Shown: positions 29,567-37,849, counted from the stretch's first letter. The stretch: 64,000 bases of DNA from Polynucleobacter sp. MWH-UH23A (GCF_040409805.1 NZ_CP099572.1:1054001-1118000), one strand, 5' to 3'. Notes: a model not told the origin generated them from the letters alone. A program made the numbers and translations.

Positions 29567-29899
29567 GCACTGTCTTGTAGCAATTTGACTATCAATCAGA
29601 TTACCATTAGCAGTTCATTAACCGCACAAAATAATAGATTTTTTGGCTCAACTAGCGGACTTTTAATCTGTTGGTCGCGAGTTCGAATCTGGCTCGACCT
29701 ACCATATAGAATATGGCTTTGCGGGCGACGCCCCACAAATCCAAGACACACATTAAAAATCAATCCGCTGGTCTTTGCTGCAAACCCATATAGATGCTGG
29801 GTTTGTCATTGCCAATTCAATCGCACACTTTGTGATTTTGATCTGTGAAATAGTTCGACTCTGCCAGGCGGAATCGACCAGGGTCTAGGATGCCTAGCT
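29567..29899. other. Module junction with tRNA-derived fragments
   Basis: No gene. It contains a degenerate tRNA-Lys-like 3' half (29660-29706, plus strand) and, 211 bp on, a second tRNA-T-arm-like repeat on the other strand (29861-29901). The same pair in the same order recurs at 40873 and 41098. Confidence 0.6.
29660..29706 (+). pseudogene. Degenerate tRNA-Lys-like 3' half (copy A)
   Basis: Starts in a TTTTAA anticodon loop and continues through TTGGTCGCGAGTTCGAAT to the end ACCTACCA. It matches the tRNA-Lys(UUU) 3' half but with a mismatched T-stem. It aligns to 40873-40919 with 5 mismatches in 47. It has no 5' half, so it is an integration scar rather than a functional tRNA. Confidence 0.65.
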
Positions 29900-29901
29900 C
29901 T
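29861..29901 (-). repeat. T-arm-like junction repeat, copy 1
   Basis: GACCAGGGTCTAGGAT and flanks (29871-29901) align with 41098-41128 with 4 mismatches in 31. On the minus strand the sequence GGTCGATTCCGCC resembles a tRNA T-arm. The parent tRNA was not identified. Confidence 0.5.
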
Positions 29902-30514
29902 ATTCCATCCTACAGAAGCAATACAAGAACTGCTGTGTAGTTCCCATTGGAGTCTTGTGAAGCTCTGTAGAGCTATTGATTAATTTAAATGTTTTTCCAA
30001 ACTGCCCATGAAGATTCTCTGTGTCATAGCGCACAACATCTAAACCACTACATTTTTCAGGGCCCTCAGGACCAAAAGTGGACATAATGACATACCCACC
30101 ATGCTTAACTGAGTGCATCACTTGCTCTACATACCTAGCTCGCTGCGCTTCTTCCGTTAAAAAGTGAAACACAGCTCTGTCGTGCCAAACATCAAAGTAG
30201 TTTTGCGGTAATGTAGCCTCTGTAATATCGGCGCAATACCAATGAACCTTATTTGCTTTCTTGCCTATGCGAGCTCTAGCTACATCAATTGCTTTCTGTG
30301 AGATATCCAACACGCTAATGTCTTGATAGCCCTGGGCAATAAGATCATCAACTAGAGTGGCTTCCCCACCGCCTATATCAATAATCGCGGCAACTTTACT
30401 AGTTGTTGCTTGATGAATGAGATTTAAAGAAGTGTCAAGATGGGGTGCATACCAACTGACAGCATCTGGTGCCTTGGTACCATAAACCTTTTCCCAATGC
30501 TCTTTGCTATCCAT
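29900..30514 (-). CDS. SAM-dependent class I methyltransferase
   Basis: A 204-residue methyltransferase with motif I IIDIGGGEATLV (residues ~43-54), acidic loop LDISQKAIDVAR and the post-motif DVWHDRAVFHFL. The N-terminus WEKVYGTKAPDAVSWYAPH is seen in small methyltransferases encoded near metal- or thiol-stress genes. The substrate is unknown; thiopurine or trans-aconitate-type enzymes are the nearest by appearance. It lies 24 nt downstream of the membrane-cytochrome gene on the same strand, probably in one transcript. Confidence 0.85.
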   Translation of the reverse strand: MDSKEHWEKVYGTKAPDAVSWYAPHLDTSLNLIHQATTSKVAAIIDIGGGEATLVDDLIAQGYQDISVLDISQKAIDVARARIGKKANKVHWYCADITEATLPQNYFDVWHDRAVFHFLTEEAQRARYVEQVMHSVKHGGYVIMSTFGPEGPEKCSGLDVVRYDTENLHGQFGKTFKLINSSTELHKTPMGTTQQFLYCFCRME

Positions 30515-30538
30515 GACGTCCCCAACCTATTAATAGGC

Positions 30539-31486
30539 TTACTTTAGCTTATATCCAGCATGACAAGCAACGCATGCCTGTGTTGTATTGCCCAGCGCAA
30601 TTAATGCGGGCTTGATATTGCCTGTTGCGGCTGTATTTTGAACTTCAATCGCAAACTTACTGGCATTTCGATGCATAGCGGTACCAGCTTCTTGCATGCC
30701 CTTTGGCATGAACTTGGAATTTTCATACGCACCATGTAATTTAAGCGCATTCATGCCTAGACGATCCTCTGCAAGCTGTGCAGCTTTGTCATATTGCCCC
30801 TTGCCCATTGCCTCTTGTATTAGAGAGATTGTTTGCAAATGATCTCGCATATTCGTCAAAATATGCTCTTTCATCGGCGCAGGAAAATCTACTGCCACTC
30901 GATTATCTTGTGTAGTGCCATTACCAGTGTGCATCATATGCATTTGTGCCATATCAGCTTCAACAACTGGGATAGGCATGACACTCTGCTCACCATGCAT
31001 CTGATGTGTATCGGCACCTTTATATCCAAGCAAGGATGGATCTAACATACCGCTAATCATGGCAATGTGTCCGAAAACCAAGAACAAAGCTACACAGATT
31101 GCATGAATCTTGAGTTTGCCCATTTGATCAAAGCCTTTGTTCACAAAACCAAATTCTTGTAGGGCAATCCAGATTAAAGGTAGACCACCAATCAAATATG
31201 TTGATACCGCCACCACATCAATTACTGTGCGCCATTCACCAGCCTTGGTAATAGGAAAAACGGCTGTGGTCATTAAGTACGCAATGATGCCAATGAAATA
31301 CAGGCCCACGGTCGTGCCAGCAAAGCGATTAAGGTGATAGACAAAGCCATCAAACTTGCGGGTAAATAAAATGTAGAGCTCAGTAATAGCCAAGGTCTCT
31401 GCAAGCACCACTGGAATAGCCATAAAGATCAGCAAATTCCACGGCTGATTATCGGCAAGTAACTGCATATAGTGAGTCATATTCAT
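30539..31486 (-). CDS. Membrane protein fused to a C-terminal cytochrome c'-like domain
   Basis: A 315-residue protein. Residues ~15-160 contain four hydrophobic segments. A Met/His-rich linker follows (residues ~172-205, with HQMHGEQS and AQMHMMHTG). The C-terminal ~110 residues form a helical bundle ending in the haem motif CVACHAGYKLK (Cys305, Cys308, His309), the C-terminal placement typical of cytochrome c'. The linker would suit copper binding. The neighbours, a Met-rich periplasmic protein and a CopZ-like chaperone, agree with metal handling. A DUF6803-type label may apply, but I cannot verify this. Confidence 0.75.
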   Translation of the reverse strand: MNMTHYMQLLADNQPWNLLIFMAIPVVLAETLAITELYILFTRKFDGFVYHLNRFAGTTVGLYFIGIIAYLMTTAVFPITKAGEWRTVIDVVAVSTYLIGGLPLIWIALQEFGFVNKGFDQMGKLKIHAICVALFLVFGHIAMISGMLDPSLLGYKGADTHQMHGEQSVMPIPVVEADMAQMHMMHTGNGTTQDNRVAVDFPAPMKEHILTNMRDHLQTISLIQEAMGKGQYDKAAQLAEDRLGMNALKLHGAYENSKFMPKGMQEAGTAMHRNASKFAIEVQNTAATGNIKPALIALGNTTQACVACHAGYKLK

Positions 31487-31512
31487 TTTTAATCTCCTAA
31501 TACATCAATGCA

Positions 31513-31537
31513 CAAAACCACCCGAAGGTGGCTTTGT
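31513..31537 (-). terminator. Hairpin between Met-rich protein and membrane-cytochrome genes
   Basis: On the minus strand, AAAGCCACC-TTCG-GGTGGTTTT forms a stem with a UUCG-type loop and a short T-run. It would end or attenuate transcription after the Met-rich protein gene. Confidence 0.45.
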
Positions 31538-31560
31538 ACCAACTAATAACACTTTATAGC

Positions 31561-31944
31561 CTATCCGCAGTTTCTGCCTGACATCATTTGCGGGCCATGT
31601 CCTGCAGGCAAGGCAATGCCTTTTTCTTTAGCGCGCTTTTGCATCTCAGCATGTGTTGTGGTCATGATGGCTTGACGCTCTTCCCATGACTTTGCATCAG
31701 CCATCTTATCCATCATTGCTAAACGCTCTGCTGGAGTCATGAGCTGTTGCATGACCTTCATTGGCGAATTAGGTCCCGTCATCTGACCTTGCATCATTTG
31801 TCCGCGCATCATCCCTGGGCCCATGCCATTACCCATCATCCCCATGGGCCCATTGCCACCCATTGGACCTTGTTGAGCATGAACTATCGCAACTAAACCC
31901 AATGCGACAGTGACACCAATCACCACTTTTTTAATCATCTCCAT
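31561..31944 (-). CDS. Met-rich periplasmic protein, metal-stress related
   Basis: A 127-residue secreted protein: signal peptide (residues 1-23, cleavage after VHA), then a Gly/Met/Asn-rich tract (GPMGMMGNGMGPGMMRG), then a short helical region with LMTPAERLAMMDKM. The Met content suggests copper(I) binding. Size and helical tail recall Spy/CpxP-like periplasmic proteins but without their signature LTxxQ motifs. It is located between a CopZ-like gene and a Met/His-rich membrane cytochrome. Confidence 0.7.
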   Translation of the reverse strand: MEMIKKVVIGVTVALGLVAIVHAQQGPMGGNGPMGMMGNGMGPGMMRGQMMQGQMTGPNSPMKVMQQLMTPAERLAMMDKMADAKSWEERQAIMTTTHAEMQKRAKEKGIALPAGHGPQMMSGRNCG

Positions 31945-31960
31945 CTCGTCTCTCCTTTAA

Positions 31961-32242
31961 TTAATGACAGCAGCAATTTTGACCACCACAACCACCACCT
32001 TTAGCCAACTCCTTTGAAGGAACTGCATCTGCCGAGCTAATTGTTGACGGATAACCATCTGCCTCTAGTGCAGCCAACAGAGGACTTGCGCCGCCTGGAA
32101 GATCTCCAGTCACGCTAGCAGTACCAGTAGATAAATCTACGACCACTGTTTGCACGCCGGTAACTGCCCTCAGCGCTTTTTCAACATGCTTCACGCATGA
32201 GCCACAAGTCATTCCCGTTACTTTTAAATTGACTGTTTCCAT
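31961..32242 (-). CDS. Heavy-metal-associated (CopZ-like) chaperone with Cys-rich tail
   Basis: A 93-residue protein with an HMA fold: GMTCGSC (Cys13, Cys16) near the N-terminus and VVVDLSTGTASV. The tail is unusual: CGGQNCCCH adds further metal ligands. It would bind copper(I) or a similar soft metal in the cytoplasm. No P-type ATPase gene is nearby. It is divergent from a Crp/Fnr regulator gene and is probably its target. Confidence 0.88.
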   Translation of the reverse strand: METVNLKVTGMTCGSCVKHVEKALRAVTGVQTVVVDLSTGTASVTGDLPGGASPLLAALEADGYPSTISSADAVPSKELAKGGGCGGQNCCCH

Positions 32243-32307
32243 AACACCCTCCTTTGTTTGTATTCATTATTGGTCTAGGCTATAAAAAGACGTATGATTC
32301 TGATCAT

Positions 32308-32931
32308 ATGGATCTGTATATTCCCCAAACCCTCAAAGAACTATTGCCAGATTTACTTTTAAGTCAGTGCAAAGCACACCCCTTTGCCAAGGGTGAATAC
32401 CTTTTTCACCCAGGAAAAGCCCCTGAATGCATGTTTTTTATTGTGTCTGGAGAAGCGGTACTGAGTAGATCAAACTCTTATGGAGAGGCGTCTATCTTGC
32501 AACGTTGTAAAGGTGGTTTTTTGAGCGAAGCCAGCCTACTGACAGACGAGTATCACTGCGATGCGATTACCACTCATGCTGGGACAGCCATTACCCTGCC
32601 AATCCAATCTTTTAGAAGCTCCCTCAAAGATGAGCAATTTTCTTCAAAGTGGATCAAGCTCTTAAGCAGAGAAATCATGCGCCTTCGTACCCAATCTGAA
32701 AGGCTTGGGCTAAAAGATATTAAAAGCAAATTGATTCATCTGATTGAAACTGATGGAAAGCGAGGAACTCTGGTGCTGGAATCTGACTACAAGTCGCTTG
32801 CCTCAGAACTTGGTATCACACATGAAGCACTTTACCGCGCGCTATCCAAGATGGAAGCAGAAGGTTTGATTGAGAAACAGAAAAACTCATTAAGGCTTGT
32901 CAATAAATTATTTCGAGCCCAAGATTGCTAA
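32308..32931 (+). CDS. Crp/Fnr family transcriptional regulator
   Basis: A 207-residue regulator: an N-terminal cyclic-nucleotide-binding fold (FAKGEYLFHPGKAPECMFFIVSGEAVL) and a C-terminal winged helix (SLASELGITHEALYRALSKMEAEGLIE). There is no N-terminal CxxC cluster, so an FNR-type Fe-S sensor is unlikely. It starts at the ATG at 32308 (an upstream frame to 32254 adds an unlikely leader). It is divergent from the CopZ-like gene. Confidence 0.88.
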   Translation: MDLYIPQTLKELLPDLLLSQCKAHPFAKGEYLFHPGKAPECMFFIVSGEAVLSRSNSYGEASILQRCKGGFLSEASLLTDEYHCDAITTHAGTAITLPIQSFRSSLKDEQFSSKWIKLLSREIMRLRTQSERLGLKDIKSKLIHLIETDGKRGTLVLESDYKSLASELGITHEALYRALSKMEAEGLIEKQKNSLRLVNKLFRAQDC

Positions 32932-32960
32932 TTAATTTGAGTCGAGGCTAGCGCAACTAA

Positions 32961-33287
32961 TTAGCCTTTAGGTCTATCAGAGTCCTCTAAGGGATACGCA
33001 TCAGCAACATACGCCGGCCCTTTCATTAGAACGACTATGTAAGCTCCAATAACGATAGTAAAAATCGCAATCCAATAACATATCAAGGTTGCGATCACTA
33101 AGATATCAATTAAACCTGAATTACCAGCCACCTTGGGGTCAGAGGAAATAATGCGCGTCAAAAATGAAGGCATCAAAATTGCCAATGTTCCCATCAGCGT
33201 CCAAAAAGGGGCTTGACGCAAGATCGATCTTTCCTTACCGGGAGGTGACGTTTGAAAGCCCGGGAGGCGATTCAATAACTTACTCAT
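32961..33287 (-). CDS. Small membrane protein, two spans (108 aa)
   Basis: A 108-residue protein with two hydrophobic segments (about residues 27-45 and 62-90) and an acidic, Pro-containing C-terminus. The start at 33287 lies in an ATGAG overlap with the stop of the preceding 41-residue gene, which makes coupling almost certain. The family is not recognised. A role in respiratory-membrane or redox functions is suggested only by neighbours and the FNR-type boxes upstream. Confidence 0.65.
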   Translation of the reverse strand: MSKLLNRLPGFQTSPPGKERSILRQAPFWTLMGTLAILMPSFLTRIISSDPKVAGNSGLIDILVIATLICYWIAIFTIVIGAYIVVLMKGPAYVADAYPLEDSDRPKG

Positions 33288-33405
33288 TTGTTTGAGCGCT
33301 TTTTTTGACAAATAATCTAATAAAAAATACAAACATCCCAATCATAAAAAGAATCACTGCTAAGCTCAATTGTCCAGCAAATGTTCCGAATAACTCCAAT
33401 AACAT
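33280..33405 (-). CDS. Tiny single-span membrane protein (41 aa, DUF3149-like)
   Basis: A 41-codon frame too short for usual calling. It starts MLLELFGTFAG, has one membrane helix with Met/Phe-rich LFMIGMFVFFIRLF, and ends KKSAQTNE. It resembles the DUF3149 family of ~40-residue proteobacterial membrane proteins. The stop overlaps the start of the next gene (AAATGAGTAA). FNR-type boxes lie 56-118 bp upstream. Confidence 0.6.
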   Translation of the reverse strand: MLLELFGTFAGQLSLAVILFMIGMFVFFIRLFVKKSAQTNE

Positions 33406-33460
33406 ATAAGGCCCCCCTATATCACGTTGATTCATTCTGACCATTTAGAAATTAAGCCCT

Positions 33461-33474
33461 TTGATTCAAATCAA
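33461..33474. promoter_or_regulatory. FNR-type box 1 between divergent units
   Basis: TTGATTCAAATCAA matches TTGAT-N4-ATCAA exactly. It lies 56 bp from the 41-aa gene start (minus) and 66 bp from the thioredoxin start (plus). Confidence 0.7.
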
Positions 33475-33509
33475 AATATAAAGACTTGATTCGCCCTCAT
33501 AATAAGTTC

Positions 33510-33523
33510 ATGATTTACATCAA
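33510..33523. promoter_or_regulatory. FNR-type box 2, near the thioredoxin start
   Basis: ATGATTTACATCAA has nine of ten consensus positions. It ends 17 bp before the thioredoxin ATG, so binding here would more likely repress that gene. Confidence 0.55.
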
Positions 33524-33539
33524 ATAAAGAGAGAATGTG

Positions 33540-33959
33540 ATGCTCATCAAATGCCCAAGCTGTCATAAATTTAATCGACTACCTCTGGATCGGATCAATC
33601 TCAAACCGATCTGTGGATCGTGTAAATCAAATCTACTTTTAGGTCCAATTGATGCTGATCAGGCAAGCTTTAGAGAAGTCTTGACCCAGAGTAAATTGCC
33701 AATCATTGTTGATTTTTGGGCGCCTTGGTGTGGGCCCTGTAAGATGTTTGCCCCGACCTTCGAAGCAAGCGCCAAGATGCACGGTGAAAAAATCCTGCAC
33801 ATCAAAATAGATACCGAGGCTAATCCTTCGATTGGCCAACAATTTAATATTCGCTCAATTCCTACATTGGCAATATTTAAGAATGGGGCTGAAGTTGAGC
33901 GAATCTCTGGCGCACTTCCGCCAGCGCAACTAGAACAGCTTGTATCAAAGGCAATATGA
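33540..33959 (+). CDS. trxC: Thioredoxin 2 with N-terminal zinc ribbon
   Basis: A 139-residue thioredoxin. The N-terminal zinc-binding pattern is CPSC...CGSC (residues ~5-31). The active site WCGPCK sits in VDFWAPWCGPCKMF, and cis-Pro in IRSIPTL. This domain order defines TrxC-type thioredoxins, which resist oxidation. ATG at 33540 after GAGAG. Its stop overlaps the start of the UbiA-like gene by 4 nt. Confidence 0.92.
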   Translation: MLIKCPSCHKFNRLPLDRINLKPICGSCKSNLLLGPIDADQASFREVLTQSKLPIIVDFWAPWCGPCKMFAPTFEASAKMHGEKILHIKIDTEANPSIGQQFNIRSIPTLAIFKNGAEVERISGALPPAQLEQLVSKAI

Positions 33960-34873
33960 GTACAGCTATAAAGTATTTTTTAGCAACTAGGCCAGCTTTT
34001 CTTACTATTACTATTTTTGGTTGTTTGATTGGTTTTGTTTTTGGAAATTTAACAAACAATCCCAATTTGACCATCAACCTCCTTGCGTTGGCAATGGCGT
34101 TACTAGCACATGCCGCAGGCAATGTATTAAACGATTATTTTGATCACTTAAATGGATCTGACTTAATCAATTTAAATCGAGTCTCGCCCTTTACTGGCGG
34201 AAGCCGCTTCATACAATTAAATATTTTTCAGCCTAAGAAAATTTATCAATTTGGAATACTGCTACTACTTCTGGCAACGATCCTTGGTCTTTTTCTTTGC
34301 TTTATGACCACCTGGAAACTGTTGCCAATTGGAATCCTTGGAGCAATGCTCTTATGGATGTATTCAGCACCACCTTTTAAGCTTATGTCGCACGGAGTTC
34401 TTGGTGAGATTGCAATAGCACTCTCTTGGTCCTTGGTTGTCATTGGATTTTCAGCTTTGCAATCGGGGGTCATTGATATTGAAATTATTCCCATTGCTAT
34501 TACATACGGACTAATGGTTGCCAATATCCTATTTTTGAATCAGATTCCCGATATCAATGCAGATAAAAGCTCACAGAAAATGACGTTAGCAGTTCAATCA
34601 AACCCAAAACATCTATGGATTTGGTACTCGTCTTTTCCACTATGTGCATACCTACTGCAAATATTTGCCATTCAACGGGAATTTGCGCCTCCACAGACCC
34701 TAGTAACTCTTTTGGTCACGCCCATCTTTTGGTTCTACGCATTTAAATTAAAAAATGGTGAGATAGATCAATCTCATTTGAGAAAGATGATACCGACCAA
34801 TATATTAGGCGTTCACCTATACGCCTTACTGCTATGTGTCGGATGTATATTGAACGCTAAAGTCCCTTTTTAG
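33956..34873 (+). CDS. UbiA-type prenyltransferase
   Basis: A 305-residue integral membrane protein with about eight hydrophobic segments. The first Asp-rich motif NDYFDH (GNVLNDYFDHLNGSD) and the second DINADK (QIPDINADKSSQK) are the Mg-prenyl-diphosphate sites of the UbiA superfamily. It is closer by motif to the MenA/DHNA branch than to UbiA proper, and its acceptor is unknown. Its 3' end overlaps the convergent Crp/Fnr gene by 17 nt. Confidence 0.82.
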   Translation: MSTAIKYFLATRPAFLTITIFGCLIGFVFGNLTNNPNLTINLLALAMALLAHAAGNVLNDYFDHLNGSDLINLNRVSPFTGGSRFIQLNIFQPKKIYQFGILLLLLATILGLFLCFMTTWKLLPIGILGAMLLWMYSAPPFKLMSHGVLGEIAIALSWSLVVIGFSALQSGVIDIEIIPIAITYGLMVANILFLNQIPDINADKSSQKMTLAVQSNPKHLWIWYSSFPLCAYLLQIFAIQREFAPPQTLVTLLVTPIFWFYAFKLKNGEIDQSHLRKMIPTNILGVHLYALLLCVGCILNAKVPF

Positions 34874-35573
34874 CAAACTCTTGAAGTGCCCGAATACTCG
34901 GGATCTGGACGGATAGTCTAGTAATGTTGGAAATAAGGCACTGCTCTGCCATGGATGCCAAAGCCCGACTAATTGTTTCAAATTTAACATCCATCATTAA
35001 GCCCATATCCTCACGCCTAAAGAGCGGTGCAATAGCATGAGATCCAGATTCTTTAGCCAACTTGAGGAAAAATCGCGCTAAGCGCACTTCAATCCTTCCG
35101 GTATTGATTTCAGAAAACCATGATTCTGATTGGAGCAGAGCCTCACCCCACTTACGAACAATTTGCCTATGTAATCGTGGTGACTCTTCACCCAAACTCA
35201 CAATAATTTGCTTTGGAATTCGACAGACATGTGCATTGGTCAAGGCAACAGCAGCATGCTCATATCGATCGCCTAGCAATGCCTCCATGCCAAATAAATT
35301 ACCCGGCAAAACGATCCTAACGATACGTTCAGAGCCATCAGAGTTAATGTGCAAAATCTTGACATAACCACTGCGCAATGTATACAAAGACTGGGCCGAG
35401 TCCCCTTGAGCATAAATCTCTGTATTTGCATCAAAACTTAAGTCGTCAATGGGGCTGTGTATTTTTGAGAAGTCCTCTTCATTTAATTCAGCAAATAATG
35501 CCGAACTTCTAATTGAGCAATTCTCACAATCACTTACACCCTGCCAGGCACTCTTAATCTCAATCGTTTTCAT
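34857..35573 (-). CDS. Crp/Fnr family regulator with CxxC, FNR-like
   Basis: A 238-residue regulator. The N-terminus has Cys16-x-x-Cys19 (SDCENCSIR), and a third Cys is Cys117 (NAHVCRIP), a subset of the Cys set that holds the Fe-S cluster in FNR. The effector domain and C-terminal winged helix (EDMGLMMDVKFETISRALASM) are complete. With only three visible candidate ligands the cluster may be absent or atypical. It is the best local candidate to bind the FNR-type boxes at 33461, 33510, 39300 and 39330. Confidence 0.88.
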   Translation of the reverse strand: MKTIEIKSAWQGVSDCENCSIRSSALFAELNEEDFSKIHSPIDDLSFDANTEIYAQGDSAQSLYTLRSGYVKILHINSDGSERIVRIVLPGNLFGMEALLGDRYEHAAVALTNAHVCRIPKQIIVSLGEESPRLHRQIVRKWGEALLQSESWFSEINTGRIEVRLARFFLKLAKESGSHAIAPLFRREDMGLMMDVKFETISRALASMAEQCLISNITRLSVQIPSIRALQEFAKKGL

Positions 35574-35664
35574 GCGACCAACTTACACCAAATGAATATG
35601 AAATGGATGACTATTTTTAAACATTACAAAACTAGAATACAAAAGCCACCCATTAATGATGAAG

Positions 35665-35883
35665 TTATTTCTCGCAACGACCGCCTTTGCAAGCAGCCCC
35701 AGTTCCACAGGTGTTAATTTTTAGGATTGGGTATGCCGGGCAAAATCTAAATAAACCCGTGGCAAGTGGAATAACACCTATCCATCCCCAAGCACCAACA
35801 ATTCCAGTAGCAGCCAAGCCCATTAATACCAATCCCACTGCCATACGCAAAATACGATCGACACCACCAACGTTGCATTTCAT
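35665..35883 (-). CDS. DUF2892 inner-membrane protein, YgaP-like
   Basis: A 72-residue protein: MKCNVGGVDRILRM, two hydrophobic segments, then a Cys-containing tail (CPAYPILKINTCGTGAACKGGRC). DUF2892 proteins often accompany or are fused to rhodaneses. The start is at 35883, eight bases after AAGGAG; a TTG at 35889 is a poorer option. It is the last gene of the sulfur operon. Confidence 0.8.
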   Translation of the reverse strand: MKCNVGGVDRILRMAVGLVLMGLAATGIVGAWGWIGVIPLATGLFRFCPAYPILKINTCGTGAACKGGRCEK

Positions 35884-35899
35884 CTTCAAACTCCTTTAG

Positions 35900-36217
35900 C
35901 TATCTATTACAGTAATTTCGATATAAGACATCCATCACCTCTAATGCCACCTCATTAGAGAGGGAATAAAAAATTTGCTTACCCTCTCTTCTGGTCTGAA
36001 CTAATTCTTCATTTCTCAAAACCGTCAATTGTTGAGATAAGGTTGGCTGATGTATATCAAGACATTCTTCAAGCTCACTGACACACTTCTCACCTTGACT
36101 AATCTGACATAACAGCATCATCCGATCTCTATTGGATAACACTTTCATCAAACGGCAGGCATCATCTGCTGATGACTGCATCTTTTTGAGGTTGATATTA
36201 GTTTTTAAGACGGGCAT
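35900..36217 (-). CDS. ArsR family regulator, BigR/SqrR persulfide-sensor-like
   Basis: A 105-residue winged-helix repressor. HTH: ECLDIHQPTLSQQLTVLRNE. Cysteines in MLLCQISQGEKC and at the C-terminal YRNYCNR occupy positions like the Cys pair that forms a tetrasulfide in SqrR/BigR. A third Cys is also present. A start at 36244 is also possible, overlapping rhodanese. Its neighbours (rhodanese, YeeE/YedE pair, DUF2892) are the classic regulon of persulfide-sensing ArsR proteins. The AT-rich palindrome at 39228 is a candidate operator. Confidence 0.8.
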   Translation of the reverse strand: MPVLKTNINLKKMQSSADDACRLMKVLSNRDRMMLLCQISQGEKCVSELEECLDIHQPTLSQQLTVLRNEELVQTRREGKQIFYSLSNEVALEVMDVLYRNYCNR

Positions 36218-36227
36218 ACGAATATTC

Positions 36228-37205
36228 TTAGTTAAGTGGCACACCTACTAAAGGACGTCCTTCTAGTGTCCAAAGATATAAGGAGCCATCATACAGCTTA
36301 GTTGACTTGTTTCCTACAAGCTCAGACATGACAAACCAGCCACCTGCTGCCAAATGCCCAGTGTTGCAATAGGCAATTGTTGGACCTTTTGCACTCAGGC
36401 CATTGGCCGCCAATAAGGCATCATAAGTATTTTTCTGCCAGAAATATAAAGCGCCATTCGTTGGCTTTGCTAATAATTCAGGAGCCAATTCTTTAGAGCC
36501 GGCAATATGACCAAATGTCATGACATCAGGACGCTTAGCAAGTCCTAAATACTGCGCAGGCTGACGAGCATCTAGCAATTGTGGTTTACCGCCTTTTGAT
36601 GCGGCAGCAACCTCATCAGAACTAGCAATCAATTCTTTGCGATAGGCCTTTGCGGACCAGTTACCAGCTGCTTTTTGATTGTTAGCGGTTTCGTAATTGC
36701 GTCCCTCACCTAACCAACCGGCAATACCACCATCCAGCACGGCAACTTGATCTTCGCCGTAGACCTTAAATGTCCAATAAGTCCTTAATGCCTCGTCAAT
36801 ATCAGACATATCTTGACCAATGGGAACAAGCACAATTGGCTTATCAGAGTTCACGCCCAGGGATTGCACTAACTTCTCAAAATCAGCCTTTTCCGGAATC
36901 AAAAACTTAATTTTCTTACCATCAACAGTTCGCTCTGCACGTACCTTTTTAAAATCCAAAAGGCTGGAATTTGTTATATGGCCGCCCAGTTCAACCAGAA
37001 ACTTCTTGCCTGTTTTTTTATCAGTATCGAATTCTGGATTTTTCAGGAAACTAGCGAGATCAGTTCTCACTTCAATCACCTGAACCTCAGATAGATTATT
37101 GGATAACCAATCAGCACTAACTACAGGACCAGGCAAGTTGATCGCTTGGGCCAGACTAACCAATCCACTTAAAACGATAGCTAAAAGCAATTGCATTTTT
37201 TTCAT
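36228..37205 (-). CDS. Periplasmic tandem rhodanese (sulfurtransferase)
   Basis: A 325-residue exported protein: signal peptide (residues 1-21) and two rhodanese domains. The C-terminal domain has the active-site loop YCNTGHLAAGGWF with the nucleophilic Cys. The N-terminal domain lacks an equivalent Cys and is probably structural. It would move sulfane sulfur from thiosulfate or persulfide in the periplasm. ATG at 37205 follows AAAGGGG. It overlaps the ArsR gene region. Confidence 0.85.
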   Translation of the reverse strand: MKKMQLLLAIVLSGLVSLAQAINLPGPVVSADWLSNNLSEVQVIEVRTDLASFLKNPEFDTDKKTGKKFLVELGGHITNSSLLDFKKVRAERTVDGKKIKFLIPEKADFEKLVQSLGVNSDKPIVLVPIGQDMSDIDEALRTYWTFKVYGEDQVAVLDGGIAGWLGEGRNYETANNQKAAGNWSAKAYRKELIASSDEVAAASKGGKPQLLDARQPAQYLGLAKRPDVMTFGHIAGSKELAPELLAKPTNGALYFWQKNTYDALLAANGLSAKGPTIAYCNTGHLAAGGWFVMSELVGNKSTKLYDGSLYLWTLEGRPLVGVPLN

Positions 37206-37215
37206 ATACACCCCT

Positions 37216-37842
37216 TTATGAATTTACATCTAATAAACACTCAGAAAGACGACCCATCAAGTCAATCTTTCGCTCAGTTAATACATGATTCTCTTTTGAA
37301 TCTAGCGCGAGCTTTCGATCACCAAATTCTTTTGTTAAGCGGTGGATTTTTTGATCTCGCTCCAAAATTAGCACTTCAATTTCTACAAAAAATAATCTAA
37401 TTAAGGAGCTTATCCATCTGCAGACTGGAGCCATGCGACCTTTGATGGCCATCTCAAAACCACCAAGAGATTGAATGACTCGCATCGCATCTGCCATATC
37501 CTCACCAGTTACCCATTGGTTGGTTGTAAACAAACGTACCGGGATCCCCTGCTGATTTAGGGCAATCCCAATTAAATGATGGAATGAATTTTTTTCACGT
37601 TTAATTACATGAAAATGCCCATGCTCTCCTTTGGGCATTTCACCAAGAGAATGGGCGTGGTAATAAAACTCATAGCCACTTGCTTTGTCTACTAGGTCTT
37701 CGCTTGGATAGTGCTGCCATTCAACAAAATCTCTGGCGCCACATAGGGCTGCCTCACTAAGAGTGCGGCCAGACTTGGCGTACTGCATCTGAATACTTGC
37801 CAGCTCCTGCGCCGCTAACCAAAGATTTGATTGGGTGAGCAT
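37216..37842 (-). CDS. Conserved hypothetical protein (208 aa) next to the NPCGP peptide
   Basis: A 208-residue cytosolic protein without signal peptide. The middle shows a His-rich motif GEHGHFHVI and NSFHHLIGIALN, possibly a metal site. The C-terminal third is helical. I vaguely associate this with a DUF6969-like family but cannot confirm it. It lies 7 nt after the NPCGP-repeat peptide gene and 10 nt before the rhodanese. Whether it modifies the peptide is speculation. Confidence 0.7.
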   Translation of the reverse strand: MLTQSNLWLAAQELASIQMQYAKSGRTLSEAALCGARDFVEWQHYPSEDLVDKASGYEFYYHAHSLGEMPKGEHGHFHVIKREKNSFHHLIGIALNQQGIPVRLFTTNQWVTGEDMADAMRVIQSLGGFEMAIKGRMAPVCRWISSLIRLFFVEIEVLILERDQKIHRLTKEFGDRKLALDSKENHVLTERKIDLMGRLSECLLDVNS

Positions 37843-37849
37843 AGATTAA

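Noticed and set aside
29660-29706. Functional tRNA-Lys gene
   Set aside because: No 5' acceptor, D-arm or anticodon-stem partner precedes it, and the T-stem is mismatched. Treated as a scar, as is 40873-40919.
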